Shown: positions 50,512 through 57,225 of the stretch, piece after piece
Position numbering within the stretch: position 1 is the stretch's first letter
Layout: each line of letters begins with the position of its first letter
The notes under the pieces: generated by a model
What the model was told of the DNA's origin: nothing
Seen by the model: the letters and a program-made list of their open reading frames with translations, nothing else
Databases searched by the model: none
NCBI RefSeq assembly: GCF_000383235.1
Contig: NZ_KB910949.1
Coordinates: 1 to 57,225 of the forward strand
From: Bacillus sp. 123MFChir2
GTDB lineage: Bacteria > Bacillota > Bacilli > Bacillales > Bacillaceae_G
Length of the DNA: 57,225 bases
Reading direction: 5' to 3'
Translations under genes and position numbers: made by a program

Positions 50512-51894
50512 ATGTTTACGATGGTACAAAAGTTATGGCTTACTATTGCGTGCGCGGTTTGTATAACAGTTTCGTTTTTATATTTTGTTTCATTATATTC
50601 GTATGAAAAATTATATGTCCAAAATATTGAAGACACATTAAAAGCAGAGGGAAACCGTCTTGTAGCGCAATATAGAGCAGATGAACCTATAGGTGTATTT
50701 GAGGAAAGAGTAAAATTATTCGATAAAATTGCGAGTGCTGATGTATTGTTTGTGAATAATCCGCGCGATTTAAGTGCATGTCTTCCATTTGATGTTCATT
50801 ACAATTCAATTATTAGCGAGGATGATCGGCAATCATTGTTAGAAGGAAAGACGATTACAAAGATGGGATATGAAGAGCATTTTCAGCGTAACATTATGGG
50901 TGTTGTTATTCCCGTACTAGATAATAAAAAACTGGTCGGTATTGTATATTCTTATATTCCTTTAAAGAGCATTAAAGATTTAATTTATGAAATGGGACTT
51001 ATTTTAGCACCTCTTGCTCTTGTCATGATTGTGTTAACTGTATGGATTGGCCGAAAGATTGTCATTGCCATTACAAAGCCGCTTTCACAAATGGAGCAGG
51101 TTGCGAATCATATGGCAAAAGGAGATTTTTCACAGCGAATTACAATTTCATCAGAGGATGAAATTGGTCGGCTTGGTAAAGCATTTAATAAGATGGCAAG
51201 TTCACTAGAAGAAGAGGATGTGCAGCGAAAAGAATTTTTAGCAAATGTGTCACATGAACTGCGAACTCCCCTTAGTTATATTAAAGGATATAGCGAAGCC
51301 ATTATTGACGGCGTAGCAAAAGGAGAGCAACAGCTAAAATTTACCGGGCTTGTTCATAAAGAAGCAGGACGCATGCAACGTCTTGTTCATGATTTATTAG
51401 ATTTAGCGCAGCTTGAAGGAGAACGTTTCCCTCTTAAAAAACAGCCGATTGTATTTGCGCAGTTAATTGAAGATGTACTGGAGACATATGAATTACAAGT
51501 GACGGAAAAACAAATTATATTGCAGACAACTCTTGATCCAGATGTCATTGTTAACATTGATGAAGATAGGATGCAACAAGTACTTCATAATATCATAGAT
51601 AATGCGATTCGCTACACAAGTGAGAATGGGACGATACATGTTCAATTAGAACAACAAGCAGGGCAATGTAAATTGCAAATGAAAGATACTGGGATTGGCA
51701 TTGGCGCTGAACATCTCGAAAAGTTAGGAGAACGTTTTTACCGAGTAGATAAAGCGAGAAGTCGTCACAACGGTGGAACGGGGCTTGGACTTGCGATTGT
51801 AAAACAAATTGTGCACATTCACGATGGAACGTGGCAAATTGAAAGTGAAGAAGGAAAAGGAACGACGATTTTGATTTATCTACCGGTTATATAG
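50512..51894 (+). CDS. Sensor histidine kinase, last codon at a bcr1 insertion
   Basis: A 460 aa membrane kinase. Two helices (about residues 8-28 and 160-182) bracket an extracytoplasmic domain of about 130 residues. A HAMP linker (ITKPLSQMEQVANHMAKGDF), H-box His248 in NVSHELRTPLSYIKGY, the N-box DNAIRYTSENG, G1 DTGIGIG and G2 GGTGLGLAIVKQIVHIH follow. ATG 50512 has GAGGTG upstream. The final TAG is part of the TTATATAG left end of bcr1 copy K, so the repeat inserted exactly at the gene's end. It phosphorylates the adjacent response regulator. Confidence 0.93.
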   Translation: MFTMVQKLWLTIACAVCITVSFLYFVSLYSYEKLYVQNIEDTLKAEGNRLVAQYRADEPIGVFEERVKLFDKIASADVLFVNNPRDLSACLPFDVHYNSIISEDDRQSLLEGKTITKMGYEEHFQRNIMGVVIPVLDNKKLVGIVYSYIPLKSIKDLIYEMGLILAPLALVMIVLTVWIGRKIVIAITKPLSQMEQVANHMAKGDFSQRITISSEDEIGRLGKAFNKMASSLEEEDVQRKEFLANVSHELRTPLSYIKGYSEAIIDGVAKGEQQLKFTGLVHKEAGRMQRLVHDLLDLAQLEGERFPLKKQPIVFAQLIEDVLETYELQVTEKQIILQTTLDPDVIVNIDEDRMQQVLHNIIDNAIRYTSENGTIHVQLEQQAGQCKLQMKDTGIGIGAEHLEKLGERFYRVDKARSRHNGGTGLGLAIVKQIVHIHDGTWQIESEEGKGTTILIYLPVI

Positions 51895-52087
51895 ATGCAA
51901 ATTGAAAAACTAACATAAAAACCCTTTTTTTAGATGGGCGAGAGCAACTGGCCATGCATAGAAGCGGTCAGGGCCTTTTCCTGCCACGTGCAAAGTTTAA
52001 AACAAAGGTAGAAAGCAAGTAGCGGCCATATTTTGTTCTGCATAGCAGCGACTTAGATGTTAAAAAGTCAACTTGTATTTATATATT
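51888..52087 (+). repeat. bcr1-type repeat copy K, full length
   Basis: Left end TTATATAGATGCAAATTGAA, core GGGCGAGAGCAACTGGCCAT and GCGGTCAGGGCC, centre GCGGCCATATTTTGTTCTGC, right end TTGTATTTATATAT. This is the most complete copy in the window and was used to judge deletions in the others. 52088-52348 holds no gene; it contains a weak hairpin repeat near 52228. Confidence 0.92.
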
Positions 52088-52348
52088 TCTTCAGAATCAT
52101 AATGAAGAGATATGGTTTTTCTTTTCTTGAAGTAGTGAGATAACTTTTTTTTGTCTATTTTATGAACAAAATGTTTGTACTTCTGTGCGTTTAGTTCTAA
52201 AATAGATAGGGATGCTATTTTCTGTATAAAGTGAAACTTTAGGTATCTCTTGCCTATCTTTTTTTACTTCTCAGAATCTTAAGGTGAGAGCTTTACTGTC
52301 CGTTAGCGCGGAATAAATTGTTGTCATTGTTGTTTGGATGATACTGGG

Positions 52349-53077
52349 GTGATACAACTGGAATACAAATCTATTAAACCAAAAAAAATTTACGAAGAAG
52401 TATCGGAAGCCATTTTAGGAATGATTAAAAATGGTACATTAAAGCCTGGTGACAAACTTCTTCCTGTTCATCAATTGGCAGAGCAGTTTCAAGTTGGTAG
52501 ATCTGCTGTGCGTGAAGCGTTAAGCGCATTGCGGGCAATGGGCTTAATTGAGATGAAGCAAGGTGAAGGTACGTATGTGAAGAATTTTAATGCCTCTTCA
52601 TTAACATCCTCACTAAATACAACGTTGCTAATGAAACAAGAAGATATTGTGAATTTATTGGAAGTGCGAAAAGTGCTGGAAGTAGGAGCGGTTGGTGCAG
52701 CAGCAGTAAAACGCACAGAAGGAAATTTACAAAATATGCAGCGTTGGTTAGATGAGATGCAAAAAGGGGCTGGAGATGAGCAAGCTGGTGAAAAAGCAGA
52801 TTTTCATTTCCATATGGCAATTGCGGAAGCTTCACATAACAATATTTTGTTAGAATTGATGAACCATGTTTCTGAAATGATTGCTGAAGCAATCGGTGAA
52901 ACAAGACGAATTATTTTATATGGTGAACAAACAACAGCAGAACGACTTCTAGAAGAGCATCGAAAAATTTATGAAGCAGTGTTAGAGAATGATGTTGCAG
53001 CAGCGCAACAAGCAATGCAAGATCACCTAACGAATGTAGAATGTATGGTCACAGGTATTGAAGAAACAAATTCGTAA
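52349..53077 (+). CDS. lutR: LutR, GntR/FadR-type regulator of lactate utilisation
   Basis: A repressor of about 242 aa. The N-terminal winged helix shows KIYEEVSEAILGMIKNGTLK, GDKLLPVHQLAEQFQVGRSA, VREALSALRAMGLIEMKQGEG, and the C-terminal FCD domain has DFHFHMAIAEASHNNILLEL with metal-binding acids and histidines. It lies next to lutABC, which it represses in B. subtilis until lactate is present. The start is uncertain: GTG 52349 (VIQLEYKSI) or TTG 52334, both with weak sites. A LutR-like palindrome and a cre site lie in the gap before lutA. Confidence 0.88.
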   Translation: MIQLEYKSIKPKKIYEEVSEAILGMIKNGTLKPGDKLLPVHQLAEQFQVGRSAVREALSALRAMGLIEMKQGEGTYVKNFNASSLTSSLNTTLLMKQEDIVNLLEVRKVLEVGAVGAAAVKRTEGNLQNMQRWLDEMQKGAGDEQAGEKADFHFHMAIAEASHNNILLELMNHVSEMIAEAIGETRRIILYGEQTTAERLLEEHRKIYEAVLENDVAAAQQAMQDHLTNVECMVTGIEETNS

Positions 53078-53121
53078 TTTTATGCTTTCAAAACTTTATT
53101 TGATAAAATAGAGAAAGTGTA

Positions 53122-53196
53122 AGAAAGCGTTTTCTAAAGGGGGAATAAGAGCAGTTCATGTCTTACTTCTTTCTTTTTTAACAAATCATCTGATGA
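53122..53196 (+). promoter_or_regulatory. lutABC control region: cre site and palindrome
   Basis: AGAAAGCGTTTTCT (53122-53135) fits a cre site and lies just downstream of a possible TAAAAT -10 (53102-53107). TCATCTGATGA (53186-53196) is a palindrome that could be the LutR operator. Both are placed to block or tune lutA transcription. Confidence 0.5.
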
Positions 53197-53239
53197 CCAT
53201 ATGAATGTTGGCTGAGTTGAAATGAGGGGGAACTATAAT

Positions 53240-53956
53240 ATGAAAGTTACATTGTTTGTTACATGCTTAGTCGATATGTTTGAAACAAATGTCGGCAAAG
53301 CGACGGTTGAAATTTTAGAGCGATTAGGTTGTGAAATTGAATTTCCGGAAGCGCAAGTTTGTTGTGGGCAACCTGCTTACAATAGTGGCCATGTAGAGGC
53401 GGCAAAAGAAGCAATGAAGCATATGATTAGCACATTTGAAAATGCTGAGTATATCGTTACACCTTCTGGTTCTTGTGCGACAATGTTTCACGAGTATCCA
53501 CATGTATTTAAAGATGATCCAGAATGGGCACCGCGTGCGCAAAAAGTAGCTGAAAAAACATATGAATTGACACAATTTATTGTTGATGTGCTAAAAGTTA
53601 CTGACGTTGGTGCTCGTTTGGATGGTGTAGCAACGGTCCATAAATCTTGTCACATGACGCGTATACTAGGAGTAAAAGAAGCTCCAGGTATTTTATTATC
53701 AAATGTGAAGGGCTTAGAAGTGAGAGAACTACCAAATGTACAAAATTGTTGTGGTTTTGGCGGAACGTTCTCGGTAAAAATGACGCCAATTTCTGAACAG
53801 ATGGTAGATGAAAAAGTTGATAGTGTCATGGAAACAGGTGCTGATTATTTAATTGGAGCAGATTGTGGGTGTTTGTTAAACATTGGCGGGCGTATAGAGC
53901 GTTTGGGAAAAAATGTAAAAGTAATGCATATTGCTGAAGTATTGAATAGCCGCTGA
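53240..53956 (+). CDS. lutA: Lactate utilisation protein A, Fe-S/CCG domain subunit
   Basis: A 238 aa protein with two CCG-type cysteine boxes: [15 protein letters not shown] (about residues 40-54) and [15 protein letters not shown] (about 170-184). Each binds an iron-sulfur cluster or its subunit interface. SCHMTRILG supports membership of the LutA/GlpC-like family. With LutB and LutC it oxidises L-lactate to pyruvate. ATG 53240 follows AGGGGG. Confidence 0.93.
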   Translation: MKVTLFVTCLVDMFETNVGKATVEILERLGCEIEFPEAQVCCGQPAYNSGHVEAAKEAMKHMISTFENAEYIVTPSGSCATMFHEYPHVFKDDPEWAPRAQKVAEKTYELTQFIVDVLKVTDVGARLDGVATVHKSCHMTRILGVKEAPGILLSNVKGLEVRELPNVQNCCGFGGTFSVKMTPISEQMVDEKVDSVMETGADYLIGADCGCLLNIGGRIERLGKNVKVMHIAEVLNSR

Positions 53957-53974
53957 TGAAGGGGGAAGTAAGCT

Positions 53975-55396
53975 ATGTCTATGAAAACAAGTGATAAAAA
54001 ATTTAATGATCGTGTTGGTGAAAATCTTCAAGATTCGTTTATGCGCGGGGCAGTATCATCTGCACAAACGCGTTTATATACAAAACGTTTAGAAGCAGCT
54101 GAAGAGTTAGGTAACTGGGAAGAATGGCGAGATCTTGGTGAACAAATCCGTCAGCATACGCTAGAAAACTTAGATTATTATTTAATGCAACTAAGCGAAA
54201 ATGTATCAAAGCGAGGCGGTCATGTTTTCTTTGCGAAAACGAAAGAAGAAGCAGCTGAATATATTAAACAAGTAGCTGAAAAGAAACAAGCGAAAAAAGT
54301 TGTGAAATCAAAATCAATGGTAACAGAAGAGATTGGTATGAACCATGTTCTTCAAGAAATTGGCTGTGAAGTCGTTGAGAGTGACTTAGGAGAGTATATT
54401 TTACAAGTAGATAATGATCCGCCATCTCATATTGTTGCGCCAGCACTACATAAAAATAGAACGCAAATTCGTGATGTATTTAAAGAAAAATTAGGATATG
54501 AAAAATCGGATGATCCATATGAAATGACGAAATTTGTTCGTAAAATTCTTCGTGAAAAATTTATGGATGCAGAAATCGGAGTAACAGGATGTAACTTTGC
54601 AGTTGCTAACACAGGTTCTCTTTGTTTAGTAACAAATGAAGGAAACGCAGACCTTGTTATGTCTATTCCGAAAACACAAATTGCGGTAATGGGTATGGAA
54701 CGTATGGTTCCAACGATGGAAGAGCTTGATGTTCTTGTTGGTTTACTATGTCGCAGCGCTGTTGGTCAAAAACTAACAAGTTATATAACCGTAGCAGGAC
54801 CAATTCAAGAAGATGAAGTAGATGGACCGGAAGAGTTTCATTTAGTTGTTGTCGATAATGGCCGTTCTGAAATTTTAGGTTCTGAGTTCCGTGAAGTGCT
54901 GCAATGTATTCGCTGTGCAGCATGTATCAATGTATGTCCTGTATATCGTCATGTTGGTGGTCACTCTTACGGATCCATTTATCCTGGACCAATTGGTGCA
55001 GTATTAACACCGCTTCTAGGTGGATACGATGATTATAAAGAACTTCCATATGCATCTAGTTTATGCGGAGCATGTACAGAAGCTTGTCCAGTAAAAATTC
55101 CATTACATGACTTGTTATTAAAACACCGCCAAGTAATTGTGGAAAAAGAAGGACGTGCACCACTTGCAGAAAAGCTTGCGATGAAGATGTTTAGTATGGG
55201 TGCTTCGTCAGCTGCTTTATACAAAATGGGATCGAAAATGGCGCCAGCTGCAATGAGCCCATTCACATCCGGAAACCGCGTTTCTAAAGGTGTGGGACCG
55301 CTGAAAAATTGGACGGAAATTCGCGAGTTCCCAGCGCCAAGCAAAGAAAGATTCCGCGATTGGTATAAAGAGCATAAGAAAGGCGGGAATAACTAA
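53975..55396 (+). CDS. lutB: Lactate utilisation protein B, ferredoxin-type iron-sulfur subunit
   Basis: A 473 aa protein. The C-terminal half has two ferredoxin cysteine clusters: [19 protein letters not shown] (about residues 311-329) and [19 protein letters not shown] (about 362-380). The N-terminal half is a LutC-like DUF162 domain ([25 protein letters not shown] split). GGGGGAAG precedes the ATG. It is translationally linked to lutC, whose ATG shares the A of its TAA stop. Confidence 0.93.
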   Translation: MSMKTSDKKFNDRVGENLQDSFMRGAVSSAQTRLYTKRLEAAEELGNWEEWRDLGEQIRQHTLENLDYYLMQLSENVSKRGGHVFFAKTKEEAAEYIKQVAEKKQAKKVVKSKSMVTEEIGMNHVLQEIGCEVVESDLGEYILQVDNDPPSHIVAPALHKNRTQIRDVFKEKLGYEKSDDPYEMTKFVRKILREKFMDAEIGVTGCNFAVANTGSLCLVTNEGNADLVMSIPKTQIAVMGMERMVPTMEELDVLVGLLCRSAVGQKLTSYITVAGPIQEDEVDGPEEFHLVVVDNGRSEILGSEFREVLQCIRCAACINVCPVYRHVGGHSYGSIYPGPIGAVLTPLLGGYDDYKELPYASSLCGACTEACPVKIPLHDLLLKHRQVIVEKEGRAPLAEKLAMKMFSMGASSAALYKMGSKMAPAAMSPFTSGNRVSKGVGPLKNWTEIREFPAPSKERFRDWYKEHKKGGNN

Positions 55397-56106
55397 TGGC
55401 AGGAACGATTCAAAACCGCGATTCATTTTTAGAAAATATCGCAAAACAGCTTGGACGTGAACGCAAAACAGAAGGGGTACAGCGTCCTAAATGGAAAAAT
55501 AATATAAATGTAGAAACGTTAAATGATTACTCACAAGAGGAATTATTAGAAGTATTTAAAAAGCAATGTAACAACATTCATACGACTGTTGTTGAAACGA
55601 ATCGAAATGAATTAAGTGCTGCAATTAAGAGTGTTATCACTGAAAACGGCGGCGGCCCAATTATGTTATCTCAAGATGATCGTTTTGAAGAGTATGGACT
55701 TGGACAATTGTTTGAAACGGAACTTCCAGGTGAAAGCGTAGAAGTAAATACTTGGGATCCAGCAAAGAAAGAAGAAAACATGAAGTTAGCGGAAAAAGCA
55801 AATATCGGAATTTCGTTTAGTGATTATACATTAGCGGAATCAGGTACAATTGTTGTGCAAAGTCATAAAGGAAGAGGACGTTCCTTACACTTTTTACCGA
55901 CTATTTATGTAGCGATTATTCCACGTGAAACAATCGTGCCCCGTATCACACAAGCGGTATGTGATTTGAATAAACGTGTAGAAAATGGAGAGGCACCAGC
56001 TTCTTGTATTAATTTTATTACAGGGCCAAGTAACTCTGCTGACATTGAAATGAACCTAGTTGTTGGTGTGCATGGACCATTAAAAGCATTTTATTTTGTT
56101 GTATAA
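55396..56106 (+). CDS. lutC: Lactate utilisation protein C
   Basis: A 236 aa protein of the DUF162/LUD family. Signature segments are [20 protein letters not shown] and [20 protein letters not shown], both shared with the N-terminal half of LutB. It completes the L-lactate dehydrogenase complex. The ATG overlaps the lutB stop by one base (TAATG). A terminator follows the operon. Confidence 0.93.
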   Translation: MAGTIQNRDSFLENIAKQLGRERKTEGVQRPKWKNNINVETLNDYSQEELLEVFKKQCNNIHTTVVETNRNELSAAIKSVITENGGGPIMLSQDDRFEEYGLGQLFETELPGESVEVNTWDPAKKEENMKLAEKANIGISFSDYTLAESGTIVVQSHKGRGRSLHFLPTIYVAIIPRETIVPRITQAVCDLNKRVENGEAPASCINFITGPSNSADIEMNLVVGVHGPLKAFYFVV

Positions 56107-56114
56107 AATGGAAG

Positions 56115-56142
56115 GACAGGCCTAATAAGGGCCTGTTTTTTT
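56115..56142 (+). terminator. lutABC terminator
   Basis: ACAGGCC pairs with GGCCTGT around a short loop, followed by T7. Confidence 0.85.
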
Positions 56143-56218
56143 ATGAAGAAAGATACATTTTTGAAAATACAATGTGTTACCTTTTCCTGTTATACTAGGC
56201 GCGAAAGGGGAGGATGAA

Positions 56219-56929
56219 ATGCTATTTTATGTATATGCTTTTTTCACTGGTTTGATATTAGGTTCATTCTATCACGTTGTTGCTTATCGTATTCCACTCG
56301 GATATTCCATTATAAAACCACGCTCATATTGTTCTCATTGTTCCCACGTATTACAACTCAAAGAGTTGATCCCTATTTTATCATTTTGTATCCAAAAAGG
56401 AAGGTGCACGCATTGTAATATAAAAATCTCATATTTGCATCCTTTATTTGAAGGCATTGCAGGAATATTGTTTCTTCTTGCGGCAGTTTCTGTTGGTTTC
56501 AACGAGCAGCTCATTATCGTGTGGACGCTGCTATCACTTCTTTTCATTGTTTCCATTACAGATCTTCTTTATATGGTAATTCCAAATCGAATTTTATGCT
56601 TTTTTACAGGACTATTTCTAATAGAACGTTTTTTTATACAGCCCTCGCTATGGTGGGATGGATTGTTAGCAGCAATGGTTATGTTTATGCTCTTATATAT
56701 CATTCAAGCTATTTATCCAAACGGAATTGGAGGAGGGGATGTGAAATTATTTACTTTACTTGGGTTTGTCGTTGGAACAAAAATGATACTGTTGTCACTT
56801 TTTTTCTCATCCTTATTTGGTCTTTGTTTTCTTATCATTTTTATTATTCTTAAACGCATGACATATAACGAACCACTCCCCTTTGCACCTTTTATTGCGC
56901 TTGGTACAATATGTACATACAGTATGTAG
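56219..56929 (+). CDS. Type 4 prepilin peptidase (ComC/PilD family)
   Basis: A 236 aa membrane aspartic protease with about seven helices that trims prepilin-like proteins for competence or type IV pseudopili. The cytoplasmic domain has paired CxxC zinc sites (SYCSHCSH and GRCTHCN). The catalytic aspartates are in SITDLLYMVIPNRI and GIGGGDVKLFTLLG. ATG 56219 with GGGGAGGATG upstream was chosen over 56174. No com genes are adjacent in the window. It resembles the ComC of competence systems, although length alone cannot separate the types. Confidence 0.9.
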   Translation: MLFYVYAFFTGLILGSFYHVVAYRIPLGYSIIKPRSYCSHCSHVLQLKELIPILSFCIQKGRCTHCNIKISYLHPLFEGIAGILFLLAAVSVGFNEQLIIVWTLLSLLFIVSITDLLYMVIPNRILCFFTGLFLIERFFIQPSLWWDGLLAAMVMFMLLYIIQAIYPNGIGGGDVKLFTLLGFVVGTKMILLSLFFSSLFGLCFLIIFIILKRMTYNEPLPFAPFIALGTICTYSM

Positions 56930-56962
56930 AGGAGGTTTCGACAGTTTCAAAAAAATTTATAA

Positions 56963-57225
56963 AAGATAATAAAAACCATCACAGGAGAACAAAGGGAACA
57001 ACTTCTTGATTTGATTCGTACATTTGAAAGTGCTAAACGTTATAGTTTTAATCGTTTAACAGAAGGACATCACGATAAAGAATTGATCAAGAAATTACAA
57101 CATGTGTATTCCTTAAATAAACGTTATTGTGAAGATGCAGTTTTACAAGCACAAACCATCATTTCCTCTCAAAAAGAGCTCCTTCCTGTTTATGTAGAAA
57201 ACACTCAAAAAAAGTTAGAACAAAC
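56963..57225 (+). pseudogene. TnpB-like (IS200/IS605 OrfB) gene, start region disrupted, runs off the window
   Basis: From 56972 one frame reads KTITGEQREQLLDLIRTFES, AKRYSFNRLTEGHHDKELIK, KLQHVYSLNKRYCEDAVLQAQ and on to the window edge, a pattern typical of the N-terminus of OrfB/TnpB-type transposon proteins. The frame is closed upstream by TAA at 56960 and has no ATG, GTG or TTG. An upstream frame starting near a strong AGAGGAGG site (56928) reads TVSKKFIKDNK and would join it if one A were removed from the AAAAA run at 56971-56975. It is thus likely frameshifted or uses an unusual start. Confidence 0.55.

Overview
The window is a chromosomal segment of a Bacillus cereus group bacterium. 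The evidence is the low G+C content, strong AGGAGG-type ribosome binding sites, the sipW-tasA-calY-sinIR-inhA matrix and protease locus, a free-standing exosporium-type TNF-like protein, and about eleven copies of a roughly 200 bp dispersed repeat whose core and ends match the bcr1 repeat known only from this group.

Layout. 1-7 kb: start of an IS1182-type transposase, DUF4240 protein, lactate-permease-like transporter, GNAT, CoA-disulfide-reductase-like flavoprotein, DUF2441 protein and a membrane HEXXH protein, separated by bcr1 copies. 6.6-10.9 kb: odhAB (2-oxoglutarate dehydrogenase E1 and E2) with a likely CcpA site at the promoter. 11.3-17.4 kb: EamA transporter, an amino acid permease behind two tandem T-box riboswitches, an OmdA/YdeI protein, and an operon of a PadR regulator and two half-size DUF318 permeases with a large palindromic operator. 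18-25.5 kb: BclA C-terminal-like protein, DUF1259 protein, MacB/FtsX-type ABC exporter, APH-like kinase, then a decayed integrase next to tRNA-Val(GAC).

25.7-36.6 kb is the most interesting part: two small hypothetical genes, a D,D-carboxypeptidase, then sipW, tasA, a DUF4047 gene, an LPXTG protein that looks like a wall-anchored TasA/CalY relative, calY, inhA, sinR and sinI. SinR-type GTTCTTT boxes sit at sipW, the DUF4047 gene, calY and sinR. A degraded sinR-sinI copy lies between calY and inhA, and a gutted inhA copy lies beyond sinI. This is best explained by a tandem duplication of a sinR-sinI-inhA unit followed by reciprocal loss. The same pair of copies shows a bcr1 insertion site in both the occupied and the empty state.

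36.7-57.2 kb: aldehyde dehydrogenase, potABCD polyamine importer, PAP2 phosphatase, MMPL transporter, a hypothetical gene, an RluA-type pseudouridine synthase, a nest of repeats, a secreted CAP-domain protein with a proline/lysine repeat linker, a lipoprotein beta-propeller overlapping a two-component system, lutR and lutABC (lactate utilisation) with a likely cre site, a prepilin peptidase, and the start of a TnpB-like gene whose frame is broken.

Two repeat families shape the intergenic space: bcr1, and a second hairpin family beginning near AAAGTGAAACTTCCATCAG. One copy of the second family sits inside a bcr1 copy and another sits between the two T-boxes. Functions are inferred from recognisable families and motifs. 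No database search was run.
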